From Sphingomonas sinipercae (GTDB lineage: Bacteria; Pseudomonadota; Alphaproteobacteria; Sphingomonadales; Sphingomonadaceae), in contig NZ_CP049871.1 in the NCBI RefSeq assembly GCF_011302055.1, positions 826,501 through 890,500 of the forward strand: a DNA stretch of 64,000 bases. Direction: 5' to 3'. How positions within the stretch are numbered: position 1 is the stretch's first letter; each line of letters begins with the position of its first letter. A model generated the notes under the pieces. The model ran no database searches and was not told the origin of the DNA. It saw only the letters and a program-made list of their open reading frames with translations. A program made the position numbers and the translations under genes. Below, in pieces: positions 16,920 to 26,757 of this stretch.

Positions 16920-17570
16920 ATGACGGTCCAGACGACCATTCTCGACTTCGCAGCGGCACGCGTGGCAATGGTGGACAGCCAGTTGCGGCCCCAGGGCGTC
17001 AACTATGCGCCCGTCGCTGAAGCGATGGCCGCGATTCCGCGCGAACAGTTCGTCGCCGAAGATGTTTGGCCGCTGGCATATAGCGACCGGGCGGTCGCAA
17101 TCGGTGACGGACGCGCCATGTCCTCGCCCACCGTGCTTGGCCTGCTGTTGACCGAACTCGCCCCTCGAGCGGGCGAGCGCGCGCTCGTGATCGGCTGTGG
17201 CACTGGTTATTCAGCTGCGGTGCTGGCGGAAATGGGCGTCGAGGTCGTCGGGCTCGAGTGCTCGGCGTCGCTCGCGGCCGAAGCGCGCGCTAAGGGTATC
17301 GAGGTCGTCGAAGGGCCCCTGGCCCAGGGCCTCAATGGCCGCGCACCCTTCGACCTAATCCTGGTCGATGGCGCCGTCGACCATCTTCCGCAGCCGCTGC
17401 TGGACCAGCTCGCGTCCAATGGGCGGCTTGCCGCGGCGCTCGTCGACCAGGGGATCAGCCGGCTCACGCTCGTCCGCCGTGCCGGCGATGGCTTCGGGAT
17501 GCAGACGCTTGGCGACCATGGCGCCGCCCCGCTCCCGGGCTTTGATCGTCCCAAGAGTTTTACCTTTTAA
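16920..17570 (+). CDS. Protein-L-isoaspartate O-methyltransferase family protein
   Basis: A 216-residue SAM-dependent methyltransferase of the PCMT family, which repairs isoaspartyl residues. The N-terminal region has MVDSQLRPQGV and IPREQFVAEDVWPLAYSD. The SAM-binding motif I is VIGCGTGYSAAVLAEMG near 87-103, and DLILVDGAVDHLP follows. The catalytic AYSD segment is degenerate compared with E. coli Pcm, so activity is likely but unproven. This paralogue commonly precedes a tolC gene in alphaproteobacteria, and here tolC starts 17 bases later. Confidence 0.85.
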   Translation: MTVQTTILDFAAARVAMVDSQLRPQGVNYAPVAEAMAAIPREQFVAEDVWPLAYSDRAVAIGDGRAMSSPTVLGLLLTELAPRAGERALVIGCGTGYSAAVLAEMGVEVVGLECSASLAAEARAKGIEVVEGPLAQGLNGRAPFDLILVDGAVDHLPQPLLDQLASNGRLAAALVDQGISRLTLVRRAGDGFGMQTLGDHGAAPLPGFDRPKSFTF

Positions 17571-17587
17571 AGAGACCTGGAGTTTCC

Positions 17588-19051
17588 GTGACCCATCGCT
17601 CGATTTTCATAGCCGGCCTGGCCGCCGCCTTGCTGGCGGGCACCGCATCCGCGGACACGCTGCGCGAAGCGCTGGTGTCGACTTATCGGACCAACCCGAC
17701 GCTGACTGCTCAGCGCGAAGCGCTGCGGGCGACCGACACGACCGTCGCCATCGCGCGCGCCGCGGGTCGGCCGCAGGTTAGCGCCACCGCCGGCCTGAAC
17801 CGCGACCTCACCCGCAGTGGCGTGCTCGACGTCGGCGGAAAGGGGCCGGACGTCTCGGTCGGCGTTGATCTATCCTATCCGATCTTCACCGGCGGGAGCG
17901 TCCGCAACCAGGTCCGCGGCGCCAAGGCGCGGGTCGAAGCGGGTCGCGCGACCCTGCGCGCCGTGGAGGGGGATGTCTTCACCGAAGCCGTCGCCGTCTA
18001 CATGGACGTGATCCGCGACCGTGCGGTCGTCGAGTTGAACCAGAACAATATCTCGGTGCTCCGGACCAACCTCGAAGCCACCAAGGACCGGTTCGAGATT
18101 GGCGACGTGACCCGCACCGACGTCGCCCAATCGGAAGCGCGGCTTGAACTCGCCCGTTCCAACCTCGCCATTGCCCAGGGCCGGCTCACGTCCAGCGAAG
18201 AAAATTATCGCCGCGTGATCGGGCATCGGCCGGACCAGCTGGCGCCGCCGCCGCCGCTGCCGCCGCTGCCGGCCACGCCGGAGGAAGCGGTGCGCATCGC
18301 GCTTGCGAGCAACCCCGACCTGCTGGCGGTGAACCGGCAGATCGCGGCGGCCGGCTTCGACGTCAATGTCGCTCGGGCGGGGCGCCTGCCGACGCTGTCC
18401 GCCGGGGCCAGCGGCACCTACGTCAACGACCTGAGCGGCGGGACGACCGACTTTTTCGGCCAGCAGAACCCCAGCGCAGGGACCAAGACCACGGTCGGCG
18501 TCAATTCGCGGATTCCGCTGTACCAGGGTGGCGCGCCCGCCGCCCGGATCCGCCAGGCGCAAGCGATCCAGAGCCAGATCATCGAACAATCGATCGGCAC
18601 CGAGCGCGCGGTCATCGCCAACACCCGCGCAGCCTATGCCACCTACCGCGCCGCCCAAGATGCGATTGCATCGAACGCCGTGGCGGTCAGCGCCAACGAG
18701 CTCGCGCTGGAAGGCGCCCGCGCCGAACGCTCCGTTGGGACCCGCACCGTTCTCGACGTCCTCAACGCCGAACAGGAATTGCTGAACGCGCAGGTCGCGC
18801 TGGTCACCGCCAAGCGCGATGCCTACGTCGCCGGGTTCCAGCTGCTCAACGCCATGGGCCAGGCCGAAGCCGACGATCTCGGCCTCGACGGCGGCCCGCT
18901 GTACGACCCGCTGGGCAATTACCGGCGAGTCGCTGGCGGGATCAATGACTGGGCGAGCGACGCGCTTCGCGCTCCCGCGGCCACGCGGACCCTGACCCCG
19001 GCCGAGATCGGCGTTGCGCCGCAGCCGCTGCCGACGCCGCATGATCAGTAA
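17588..19051 (+). CDS. tolC: TolC family outer-membrane efflux protein
   Basis: Outer-membrane channel of type I secretion and tripartite efflux, 487 residues. A signal peptide covers residues 1-22 (cleavage after TASA). Two homologous halves carry the outer-membrane-factor pattern: YPIFTGGSVRNQVRGAKA in the first, IPLYQGGAPAARIRQAQA in the second. Long coiled-coil heptads lie between. A proline-rich stretch (PPPPLPPLP) near 220 separates the halves. GTG start. The stop codon lies in a 25-bp tandem duplication. No cognate membrane-fusion or transporter gene is adjacent. Confidence 0.92.
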   Translation: MTHRSIFIAGLAAALLAGTASADTLREALVSTYRTNPTLTAQREALRATDTTVAIARAAGRPQVSATAGLNRDLTRSGVLDVGGKGPDVSVGVDLSYPIFTGGSVRNQVRGAKARVEAGRATLRAVEGDVFTEAVAVYMDVIRDRAVVELNQNNISVLRTNLEATKDRFEIGDVTRTDVAQSEARLELARSNLAIAQGRLTSSEENYRRVIGHRPDQLAPPPPLPPLPATPEEAVRIALASNPDLLAVNRQIAAAGFDVNVARAGRLPTLSAGASGTYVNDLSGGTTDFFGQQNPSAGTKTTVGVNSRIPLYQGGAPAARIRQAQAIQSQIIEQSIGTERAVIANTRAAYATYRAAQDAIASNAVAVSANELALEGARAERSVGTRTVLDVLNAEQELLNAQVALVTAKRDAYVAGFQLLNAMGQAEADDLGLDGGPLYDPLGNYRRVAGGINDWASDALRAPAATRTLTPAEIGVAPQPLPTPHDQ

Positions 19052-19095
19052 GCAGGCGTCGCTTCGCCGGCAGTAAGCAGGGGTGACTTCGCCGG
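19046..19095. repeat. 25-bp tandem duplication spanning the tolC stop
   Basis: Two adjacent 25-base units, 19046-19070 and 19071-19095, both begin CAGTAAGCAG and end CTTCGCCGG; they differ at three positions. The first unit contains the tolC stop TAA. It looks like a local slippage or duplication event in the tolC-popZ gap. Confidence 0.85.
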
Positions 19096-19117
19096 CGGCT
19101 TGGGCGATATCGATCCG

Positions 19118-19525
19118 ATGCAATCCGCCGGACGCGAACCTTCGATGGAAGACATCCTCGCCTCGATCAAAAAAGTGATCGCGGACGAAAAGGAACAGCG
19201 AACCGCGCCGCCGCCCGCTGCCGCCGCGATCGATGAGGGCGCTGACGAGGACGACATCCTCGAACTCGACCAGCCGATTGCGCCGGTCGACCTTGGCCCG
19301 CCATTGGTCGACCAGGGCGCGCTCGAAGCCGCCCGCCACTCGCTGGACGAACTTTCGACCGTCGCCGCTTCGGTGCCGCCGGCACCGGAAACCAACCCGT
19401 TCGAGGACATGGTGCGCGACATGGTCCGGCCGATGCTCAAGCAATGGCTCGACGAGAACCTGCCGGAGCTGGTCAGCGAGCATGTGAAGCGGGAGATTTC
19501 GCGGATTACCGGCCGCCCCGTCTGA
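19118..19525 (+). CDS. popZ: PopZ family pole-organizing protein (DUF2497)
   Basis: About 135 residues. The N-terminal helix PSMEDILASIKKVIADE binds client proteins in Caulobacter PopZ. A proline- and acid-rich disordered middle follows (about 28-95). The C-terminal multimerisation helices are MVRDMVRPMLKQWLDENL and ELVSEHVKREISRI. PopZ forms a network at the cell pole that anchors the ParB-parS centromere and cell-cycle kinases. I chose ATG 19118; a TTG at 19100 would add 6 residues. Placement just before valS is the usual alphaproteobacterial arrangement. Confidence 0.88.
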   Translation: MQSAGREPSMEDILASIKKVIADEKEQRTAPPPAAAAIDEGADEDDILELDQPIAPVDLGPPLVDQGALEAARHSLDELSTVAASVPPAPETNPFEDMVRDMVRPMLKQWLDENLPELVSEHVKREISRITGRPV

Positions 19526-19571
19526 TTGCCGCGGTTGATGCTGCGCTGCGCCACCGCTAGGCGCGGCTGCG

Positions 19572-22190
19572 ATGAGCGAACTGCCGAAAACCTTTGATCC
19601 TGCCGCAATCGAGCGGCGCTGGTACGAGCATTGGGAGTCGAACGGGCTGTTCCGGCCCGAGCGCCCGAACGCAGAGCCGTGGACGATCGTCAATCCGCCA
19701 CCCAACGTCACCGGCTCGCTGCATATCGGCCACGCGCTCGACAACACGCTGCAGGACGTCATGACCCGCTATGAGCGGCTACGGGGCAAGGACGCCTTGT
19801 GGGTCGTCGGGACCGACCATGCCGGAATTGCCACGCAGATGGTGGTCGAGCGCCAGCTCGAGGAGCGGCAGGACAAGCGCACCAACTACAGCCGTGACGC
19901 GTTCGTCGCGAAGGTCTGGGACTGGAAGCAGGAAAGCGGCGGCGAAATCACGCGCCAGCTGCGCCGCCTCGGCTGTTCGATGGACTGGAAGAACGAGCGC
20001 TTCACGATGGACGAGGGCTTTACCAAAGCCGTCCTCAAGGTGTTCGTGCAGCTTTACCGCGAAGGCCTGCTGTACCGCGATAAGCGCCTCGTGAACTGGG
20101 ATCCCAAGTTCCAGTCGGCGATCAGCGACCTCGAAGTCGAAACCCGCGAAGTTCAGGGCAAGTTCTGGCACCTGACGTACCCGCTGGCCGACGGGAGCGG
20201 CCACATCAGCGTCGCGACCACCCGGCCCGAAACGATGCTCGCCGACATGGCGGTCGCGGTTCATCCCGAGGACGAGCGCTACGCGAAGCTGGTCGGGCAA
20301 CAGGTGCGGTTGCCGATTACCGGGCGGCTGATCCCGATCATCGCTGACGAACATGCCAATCCGGAGCTTGGCTCGGGCGCGGTGAAGATTACGCCGGGGC
20401 ACGATTTCAACGACTTCGAGGTCGGCAAGCGCGCGGGCATGCAGCCACGCGACATGCTCAACATGCTCGATGGGCAGGCGCGGGTTTGCCAGACGGCGGA
20501 CGGGTTGGTGCCTGACGCACTGCTCGGGATGGACCGCTTCGACGCCCGCAAGAGGGTGGTCGAGCTATTGGAGGCGGAAGGCGCGCTGGAACGGGTCGAG
20601 GACCGCGTCATCCAGCTGCCTTATGGCGACCGCTCCGGTGTAGTCATCGAGCCGTGGCTGACCGACCAATGGTATGTCGACGCCGCGACGCTGGCGAAGC
20701 CGGCGATCGCTGCGGCGCGCACCGGCAAGATCGAGATCGTCCCCAAGAGCTGGGAAAAGACCTGGTTCAACTGGCTTGAGAACATCCAGCCCTGGTGCGT
20801 CTCCCGGCAGCTATGGTGGGGGCATCGAATCCCGGCGTGGTACGACGAAGACGGCAGGGTCTACGTCGCCGAAACCGAGGCGGAGGCGCGCGCCGAAGCC
20901 GGAGACAGGCCGCTTCGCCGTGACGAGGACGTACTCGACACCTGGTTCAGCTCGGCCCTGTGGCCGTTCGCGACGCTCGGCTGGCCGGAGCAGAGCGACG
21001 AGCTCAAGCGCCACTATCCCAACGACCTGCTGATCAGCGGCTTCGACATCATCTTCTTTTGGGATGCCCGCATGGCGATGCAGGGCATCCATTTCATGGG
21101 CGAAGTGCCGTGGAAGCGGCTTTACCTGCACGGCCTGGTCCGCGATGCGCACGGCGCCAAGATGTCCAAGTCGAAGGGCAATACGGTCGACCCGCTCGGC
21201 CTGATCGACAAATATGGCGCTGACGCGCTGCGCTTCACGATGGCGGCGATGGAAAGCCAGGGCCGCGACATCAAGCTCGATGAGAAACGGGTCGAAGGCT
21301 ATCGCAACTTCGCGACCAAGCTGTGGAACGCGGCGCGCTTCCTGCAGATGAACGGGGTCGGCGCGAGCGGCAGCATCGCCGCGCCGGAAGCGGCGTTGCC
21401 AATCAACCGCTGGATCATCGGTGAGGTGGTCGAGACCCTGGCCAAGCTCAACCGCGCCTTCGACGAGCTGCGCTTCGACGACATGGCCGACGCCATCTAT
21501 CACTTCACCTGGGGCACCTTCTGCGACTGGTATGTCGAGCTGGTGAAGGGCGCGTTCGACGCCGAAACCAAGGCCGTCGCCGCTTGGGCCTTCGACCAGA
21601 TTTTGGTGATGCTGCACCCGATCATGCCGTTCATCACGGAAGAACTGTGGTCGGCGATGGGCGAGCGGCCCTACGAGCTGATCGTTGCCAAGTGGCCGGA
21701 GCCGGAGGCGAGCGCCGACCAGCAATCGAAGCGGGAGATCGAGTGGACGATCGAGCTTGTCTCGCAGGTCCGCACGCTGCGCGCCGAATTGAATATTCCG
21801 TGGAGCGCCACGCTGGAGCCTGTCGTCCTCGGTAACGGCGTCAGCGCCGAACGGATCAACAGCGGAACGGCCATTCTCGGCCGGATGGCGAAGCTGGGTC
21901 AGGCGCGATCCGCGGACGCGGCGCCGGCCGGATCAGCGCAAGTCGTCGTCAACGGCGAGACTATTGCCTTCCCGCTTTCGGGGCATATCGATCTCGAGGC
22001 GGAAAAGGGACGCCTGGCAAAGGCTGCGGCGGCCGCCGAGAAGGAACGCGACAGCCTCGCCGCCCGCCTCTCCAACCCCAACTTCACCGAGCGGGCCAAG
22101 CCGGAAGCGGTCGAAAAGGCGCGCGCCGATCATGCGGAGAAATCGGCTGAGGCCGAACGCTATCGTGCGGCGTTGGAGCGGCTTGGGTAG
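19572..22190 (+). CDS. valS: Valyl-tRNA synthetase
   Basis: A class Ia synthetase of 872 residues that charges tRNA-Val. The HIGH motif is at 51-54 ([10 protein letters not shown]) and KMSKS near 530 ([13 protein letters not shown]). An editing (CP1) domain lies around 190-330 and contains [13 protein letters not shown]. The anticodon-binding domain follows, and a C-terminal coiled-coil arm (about 810-872, rich in K, E and A) is characteristic of ValRS. Two hairpin repeats follow the stop. It is essential and unremarkable. Confidence 0.97.
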   Translation: MSELPKTFDPAAIERRWYEHWESNGLFRPERPNAEPWTIVNPPPNVTGSLHIGHALDNTLQDVMTRYERLRGKDALWVVGTDHAGIATQMVVERQLEERQDKRTNYSRDAFVAKVWDWKQESGGEITRQLRRLGCSMDWKNERFTMDEGFTKAVLKVFVQLYREGLLYRDKRLVNWDPKFQSAISDLEVETREVQGKFWHLTYPLADGSGHISVATTRPETMLADMAVAVHPEDERYAKLVGQQVRLPITGRLIPIIADEHANPELGSGAVKITPGHDFNDFEVGKRAGMQPRDMLNMLDGQARVCQTADGLVPDALLGMDRFDARKRVVELLEAEGALERVEDRVIQLPYGDRSGVVIEPWLTDQWYVDAATLAKPAIAAARTGKIEIVPKSWEKTWFNWLENIQPWCVSRQLWWGHRIPAWYDEDGRVYVAETEAEARAEAGDRPLRRDEDVLDTWFSSALWPFATLGWPEQSDELKRHYPNDLLISGFDIIFFWDARMAMQGIHFMGEVPWKRLYLHGLVRDAHGAKMSKSKGNTVDPLGLIDKYGADALRFTMAAMESQGRDIKLDEKRVEGYRNFATKLWNAARFLQMNGVGASGSIAAPEAALPINRWIIGEVVETLAKLNRAFDELRFDDMADAIYHFTWGTFCDWYVELVKGAFDAETKAVAAWAFDQILVMLHPIMPFITEELWSAMGERPYELIVAKWPEPEASADQQSKREIEWTIELVSQVRTLRAELNIPWSATLEPVVLGNGVSAERINSGTAILGRMAKLGQARSADAAPAGSAQVVVNGETIAFPLSGHIDLEAEKGRLAKAAAAAEKERDSLAARLSNPNFTERAKPEAVEKARADHAEKSAEAERYRAALERLG

Positions 22191-22200
22191 GTGACCCATC

Positions 22201-22276
22201 ATGCTGAACTTGGTTCAGCATCCATGCTGGAGACGTCTGTGCAGCTAGAGAAATGGACCCTGAAACGAGTTCAGGG
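22201..22276. repeat. Paired-hairpin intergenic repeat (REP-like)
   Basis: Two palindromes are separated by about 36 bases: ATGCTGAAC-TTG-GTTCAGCAT (22201-22221) and CCCTGAA-ACGAG-TTCAGGG (22258-22276). The two resemble halves of a dispersed element seen in sphingomonad genomes. It fills most of the valS-MATE gap and may serve as the valS terminator. The second hairpin runs up to the possible GTG at 22276. Confidence 0.65.
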
Positions 22277-22290
22277 TGACGGAGACGTGC

Positions 22291-23766
22291 GTGGCTGATG
22301 CAGCATCAGCGCCGCCCGGATCGCCCGGTCGCGGCGACCTGACGCAGGGCAGCATCGGGCCGACTTTGCTGCGGTTCGCGCTGCCGACTCTCGCATCGTC
22401 CATCCTGCAGTCGCTGAACGGGACCATCAACGCCATCTGGGTCGGCCGTTTCCTGGGCGAAAACGCGCTTGCCGCCACCGCCAATGCCAACATGGTGATG
22501 TTCCTGCTGACCGCCTTCGTCTTCGGCTTCGGCATGGCCTCGACCATCCTGATCGGCCAGTCGTGGGGCCGGAAGGACGTTGACGGCGCGCGCCGCGTGT
22601 TCGGCAGCGCCGGCGGCAGCTTTACGTTCGTCACCATCGTCATCGCCGGGGCCGGTTACCTGCTTTCGCCGGCGATCCTGCAATTGCTCGGAACGCCCGG
22701 CGACGCGGCGCCGCTGGCGCTGGATTATTTGCGGGTCATCTTCCTAGCGACCCCGCCGTTGCTTCTGCTGACGCTGCTGATGATGGCGCTTCGCGGGTCG
22801 GGCGACAGCCTGACGCCCCTGTGGTTCATGATCCTGGCGGTGGTCCTCGACAGCGGGCTCAACCCCGTCTTCATCCTCGGCCTTGGGCCGGCGCCCGAAA
22901 TGGGGATCGCCGGCGCCGCGATGGCGACCCTGATCGCCAATTATGCCGCGCTGTTCGCCTTGCTCGGCTACATGTACTGGCGCGACCTGCCGCTGCGCCT
23001 GCGCGGGCGGGAGCTGCGCTACCTGCTGCCGTCCGCAGCCATCCTGAAGACGATCGTCGGTAAGGGCCTGCCGATGGGCATCCAGATGGTGGTCATTTCG
23101 CTGTCCGCGCTGGCGCTGGTCGGGATCGTCAATCGGGAAGGCGTCGACACCACCGCGGCCTTCGGGGTCGCGATGCAGCTTTGGACCTATGTGCAGATGC
23201 CGGCGATGGCGCTGGGCGCGGCGGTCAGCGCGATGGCGGCGCAGAACATCGGCGCCGGAAAATGGGATCGCGTCGGCCGGATCACCCGATCCGGCGTGAT
23301 CTACACCTTGCTGATCACCGCCGGACTGATCGTCGCGCTGACGATTGCCGACCGCTGGGTGCTGGCGCTGTTCATGGGCAGCGACAGCCCGGCGCTTCCA
23401 ATCGCCCAGCACATCCACCTGCTCGCGACATGGAATTTCCTGCTGTTCGGAGTGACCATGGTGCTGTTCGGCACGGTCCGCGCCAACGGCGCGGTGTGGG
23501 GGCCACTGGTCATCCTAGCGATCGGGCTGGTGCCGGTGCGCTTCGGCTGGGTGCTGGGCACCTATGGCTGGCTTGGCGCCGATGCGATCTGGACCAGCTT
23601 CCCGGTGAGCTCGCTGGTCAACCTCGCGCTTGCCGCCGCTTTCTACTTCCATGGCGGCTGGCGCCAGGCGCGGATGACGGCTGCGCAGCGCCCGTGCGAG
23701 GTTGAGTGCGTCGAACATGCGGAGGCGACGCGCGAGCCCGGAGGCGCGCTAAGCCCGGCCGGCTAG
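22291..23766 (+). CDS. MATE family efflux transporter
   Basis: A 12-helix multidrug/toxin extruder of about 491 residues that uses an ion gradient. Typical segments: GPTLLRFALPTLASSILQSLNG in helix 1, FGFGMASTILIGQSWG in helix 2, and PMGIQMVVISLSALALVGIVN in helix 7. An internal repeat of two six-helix halves is evident. I favour GTG 22291, preceded by GGAG six bases upstream; GTG 22276 overlaps the repeat hairpin. The final 30 residues are a polar cytoplasmic tail. Substrate unknown. Confidence 0.9.
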   Translation: MADAASAPPGSPGRGDLTQGSIGPTLLRFALPTLASSILQSLNGTINAIWVGRFLGENALAATANANMVMFLLTAFVFGFGMASTILIGQSWGRKDVDGARRVFGSAGGSFTFVTIVIAGAGYLLSPAILQLLGTPGDAAPLALDYLRVIFLATPPLLLLTLLMMALRGSGDSLTPLWFMILAVVLDSGLNPVFILGLGPAPEMGIAGAAMATLIANYAALFALLGYMYWRDLPLRLRGRELRYLLPSAAILKTIVGKGLPMGIQMVVISLSALALVGIVNREGVDTTAAFGVAMQLWTYVQMPAMALGAAVSAMAAQNIGAGKWDRVGRITRSGVIYTLLITAGLIVALTIADRWVLALFMGSDSPALPIAQHIHLLATWNFLLFGVTMVLFGTVRANGAVWGPLVILAIGLVPVRFGWVLGTYGWLGADAIWTSFPVSSLVNLALAAAFYFHGGWRQARMTAAQRPCEVECVEHAEATREPGGALSPAG

Positions 23767-24656
23767 CCCAAACGCGGGGCGGCGACCTTCACTGCATCCG
23801 GCAGGAGCCTAACCTCAAACGGCGTTTCCGGCCCAAGTTCGCCGTCGATCGACACACGCATCCGCGGCTTCGTCTCGACCCGCATCTTCGTGCCGCGAAA
23901 TTCGCGGACACTCGTCTTGCGCGACTGCAATTTGAGCGCGCTTGCGAAATAGCTCCAGCCGAGGCGCACGATGCTTCGGCCCTGGACCGCCTGGATCACG
24001 ACTTCCCCGCTGTCGAGCTCGGCGCTTTCGATCAGCTCGAGCCCGCCGTGGAAGCGGCCGTTGGCGATCCGCGCCTCGGTCGCCCACAGCCGGTGCTGGC
24101 GCCGCCCGTCATCGACCACCAGGCGGAACGCCTGGAAGCTGGCCGCCGACCAGCCGGCCCAAAGCAGGTAACCGAACCGTCCAAGGCTCTTCTTGAGCGC
24201 GCTTGGAACGCTGTCGGCGACAACCGGGGCAAGCCCCAGCGCGGCATTGTTGAGGAAGTAATCTCCGTCGATGCTGGCAAGGTCGATCGGCCTGGCAATG
24301 CCATTGGCGATGACGTCGATGGCGCCGTCGAGGTCGAGCGGCGTGCCGAGCGTCCGGGCGAAGCTGTTGGCGGTCCCGAGCGGCAGGAAGGCGAAGATGG
24401 TGTCGGTGCCAAGGAAGGAATCGATTGCTTTCGACAATGTGCCGTCGCCGCCTCCCACGATCACCATCGGCGCGCGGTCGATGGCGGAGGTGATTTCGCC
24501 GCCCAGCAATTCGGGATCCTCAACCGCCCGGGCGTCGATCAAGGCGACGCCCGCGGCGACCAGCTTGTCGCGCGCCGAAGCGAACGCCTCGGCGCCTTGC
24601 CGGCTGGCGGCGTTGACGATCAATATTGCCTGGCGGGGAAGGGCTGGTTCGGTCAC
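23763..24656 (-). CDS. Diacylglycerol kinase-like lipid kinase (DAGK_cat family)
   Basis: About 297 residues, related to YegS/DgkB and sphingosine kinases. The nucleotide-binding motif is VIVGGGDGTLSKAID, and the second site is FLPLGTANSFARTLG. The C-terminal beta-domain ends with SIDGELGPETPFEVRLLP, where ELG...PFE is the common family motif. It would phosphorylate a membrane lipid. I chose GTG at 24656; the ATG at 24710 would overlap the divergent hemB start, which is less likely. Sphingomonads make glycosphingolipids, but that this kinase acts on them is speculation. Confidence 0.85.
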   Translation of the reverse strand: MTEPALPRQAILIVNAASRQGAEAFASARDKLVAAGVALIDARAVEDPELLGGEITSAIDRAPMVIVGGGDGTLSKAIDSFLGTDTIFAFLPLGTANSFARTLGTPLDLDGAIDVIANGIARPIDLASIDGDYFLNNAALGLAPVVADSVPSALKKSLGRFGYLLWAGWSAASFQAFRLVVDDGRRQHRLWATEARIANGRFHGGLELIESAELDSGEVVIQAVQGRSIVRLGWSYFASALKLQSRKTSVREFRGTKMRVETKPRMRVSIDGELGPETPFEVRLLPDAVKVAAPRLG

Positions 24657-24708
24657 TCGGCGACAGCGGCTACCGCCCGATACAGTTCCACGATAGAGAG
24701 CCGCGGTC

Positions 24709-25698
24709 ATGAGTTCCTTTCCTGCACTGCGCATGCGCCGCGGGCGTTCCTCGCCCTGGATGCGCGAAATGCTCGCCGAGAACCGGCTGCACCCAAGCGA
24801 CTTCATCCTGCCGATGTTCGTTTGCGAAGGCAGCGGCTGCGAAGAACCGATTGCGTCGCTGCGGGGCGTCAGCCGTTGGTCGGTCGACCGGCTGGCGGAG
24901 CGGGCGAGGGAAGCGGCGCGGCTCGGCATCCCGTGCGTTGCGCTCTTCCCCAACACGCCGGCGCGGCTGCGCACCGACGATGCGGCGGAGGCGCTCAATC
25001 CCGACAATCTGATCTGCCGCGGCATCCGCGCGATCAAGGATGCGGTGCCACAGATCGGGATCCTGACCGACGTCGCGCTCGATCCCTACACCAGCCACGG
25101 GCATGACGGGCTGACCGACGATCGCGGCTGCGTGGTCAACGACGCGACGGTCGAGATGCTGGTCCGGCAGGCAGTCGTGCAGGCGGCCGCCGGGGCCGAC
25201 ATCGTCGCCCCCTCCGACATGATGGACGGTCGTGTCGGCGCGATTCGCTCGGCGCTGGAACAGGACGGCCATTGCGACGTCGCGATCATGGCTTACGCCG
25301 CCAAATATGCTTCGGCCTTCTACGGGCCGTTCCGCGATGCGGTCGGCAGCAAGGGCTTGTTGAAGGGCGATAAGCGCTCTTACCAAATGGATCCCGCCAA
25401 CGGCTTCGAAGCGATCCGGGAGGTCGAGCTCGACCTGGCCGAGGGCGCCGACATGGTGATGGTGAAGCCGGGCCTGCCCTATCTCGACGTGCTGGCGCGG
25501 GTGAAGGACACGTTCGGCGTGCCGACCTTCGCTTACCAGGTGTCCGGCGAGTATGCGATGATCGAAGCGGCGGCGGAGGCCGGCGCGGCCGACCGCGACG
25601 CGCTGATCCTCGAAACGCTGATGGCCTTCAAGCGCGCCGGTGCGACGGGGGTGCTGACCTATCACGCGCTCGATGCGGCGCGGCTGATCAATGGCTGA
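24709..25698 (+). CDS. hemB: Delta-aminolevulinic acid dehydratase (porphobilinogen synthase)
   Basis: Condenses two 5-aminolevulinate molecules to porphobilinogen, step 2 of haem synthesis. Length is 329 residues. The two active-site lysines are K199 (AAKYASAFYG) and the Schiff-base K253 (MVKPGLPYLD). The metal region reads LDPYTSHGHDG instead of the zinc-type triple cysteine, which points to the magnesium-dependent group found in many alphaproteobacteria. hemA, the preceding pathway step, is at 55 kb on the other strand. The stop overlaps the acetyltransferase start by 8 bases. Confidence 0.96.
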   Translation: MSSFPALRMRRGRSSPWMREMLAENRLHPSDFILPMFVCEGSGCEEPIASLRGVSRWSVDRLAERAREAARLGIPCVALFPNTPARLRTDDAAEALNPDNLICRGIRAIKDAVPQIGILTDVALDPYTSHGHDGLTDDRGCVVNDATVEMLVRQAVVQAAAGADIVAPSDMMDGRVGAIRSALEQDGHCDVAIMAYAAKYASAFYGPFRDAVGSKGLLKGDKRSYQMDPANGFEAIREVELDLAEGADMVMVKPGLPYLDVLARVKDTFGVPTFAYQVSGEYAMIEAAAEAGAADRDALILETLMAFKRAGATGVLTYHALDAARLING

Positions 25699-26266
25699 GA
25701 TCGTCGCGGAGACTGAGCGGCTTCGCCTGCGCACGTGGGACGACGCCGACCTCGACGCGTTCATCCTGCACACCAACACGCCCGCGGTGATGCGCTGGCT
25801 CGGCGGCGTCTGGCCGCGCGAGCAGCAGGAGGCGGCCTATACACGCGTCAAAAGCTATGAGCGCGACTTCGGCCACACCTTCTGGATCGTCGAGCGCAAG
25901 GACGACGGGGCGTTGCTCGGCTTCTGCGGCCTCAAGCGGGTCAACAGCGGCGGTGCGCCCAACCCCGGGGACTTCGAAATCGGCTGGCGTCTGCGCGAGG
26001 ATGCGTGGGGCCACGGCTATGCCAAGGAAGCCGCCATCGCGGCCATGGACCTGGCCTTCGACCGTTACGATGCGCCGTTCGTCGTCGCGCTGACGGTTGA
26101 CCAAAATATATCGAGCGTCGGGCTGATGAAGCGGCTTGGCATGAAGCGGCGAACCGACCTCGACTTTGTCACGACCGATGCCTGGGCCGCGACGCTCAAC
26201 CCGGTCATCGTGTACAGCATGGATCCGGCACAATGGCCCGCGGCACGCGCGGCGGCGCTCGCCTAG
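25691..26266 (+). CDS. GNAT family N-acetyltransferase (RimJ/RimL type)
   Basis: A 191-residue acetyl-CoA-dependent acetyltransferase. It starts TERLRLRTWDDADLDAF, has the beta-strand FEIGWRLREDAWGHGYAKEA (the acetyl-CoA binding Q/R-x-x-G-x-G/A motif appears as WGHGYA), and NISSVGLMKRLGMKR near 140, as in RimJ/RimL relatives. These acetylate protein N-termini or small amines; the target cannot be inferred. It overlaps hemB by 8 bases, so it is probably co-transcribed. Confidence 0.87.
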   Translation: MAEIVAETERLRLRTWDDADLDAFILHTNTPAVMRWLGGVWPREQQEAAYTRVKSYERDFGHTFWIVERKDDGALLGFCGLKRVNSGGAPNPGDFEIGWRLREDAWGHGYAKEAAIAAMDLAFDRYDAPFVVALTVDQNISSVGLMKRLGMKRRTDLDFVTTDAWAATLNPVIVYSMDPAQWPAARAAALA

Positions 26267-26757
26267 CCGCCAAGCCTGGCCTGCAATTCGTCGATCACGG
26301 CTGCTTCGGATCGATCGATGGCGCTAATTCGGGCGCTCGTGGCCTGGATTGCGCGAAGGTCGGCGGCCGCGATGCCGCCGAATTGCCGAACCCGGGCCGC
26401 GCCAAGCTCATCGACCTGCGCCAGCGCTCGCGTGACCCCTGTACGGGCGGCGACCAACGCCGACAGCGCCTGTTGCGCGGCGATCCAGCTTTCGCTGCCC
26501 GCTGAGCCGGCGGCATTCGCTGCGCTTCGAGCCGGTCCGGCGGCAGCAACGAACAGGTCGTGGCTTGCCCCCGCTTCGGCCTCAAGCGTCGCGAGCCGGC
26601 CTACTAGGGCCGCATCGGGAACCGACGACAAGACCGGTTCCGGCACCGGCACCCGCGGATCGATGGCTTCCGATGGGCGCGGAGCGAGCGACGGAACCGG
26701 ATAGCCGGTGGTGCAGGCGGTCAGGAACAGGCACGCGGCAAGGGGCAGCAGTCGCAT
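26263..26757 (-). CDS. Alanine-rich lipoprotein of unknown function
   Basis: A 164-residue product that I do not recognise. Residues 1-15 are a lipoprotein signal with lipobox LTAC (C15). A proline-rich linker follows (about 20-48). The remainder (50-164) is predicted to be almost entirely helical and alanine-rich, with coiled-coil character (LVGRLATLEAEA, IRAIQATSARISAIDRSEAA-like heptads). It probably sits at the inner or outer membrane, facing the periplasm. It converges on the acetyltransferase gene with overlapping stops. Confidence 0.65.
   Translation of the reverse strand: MRLLPLAACLFLTACTTGYPVPSLAPRPSEAIDPRVPVPEPVLSSVPDAALVGRLATLEAEAGASHDLFVAAAGPARSAANAAGSAGSESWIAAQQALSALVAARTGVTRALAQVDELGAARVRQFGGIAAADLRAIQATSARISAIDRSEAAVIDELQARLGG

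Noticed and set aside
17870..19762. 630-codon minus-strand frame opposite tolC, popZ and valS
   Set aside because: Composition-driven shadow of tolC and popZ, whose signal peptide and family motifs lie on the plus strand.
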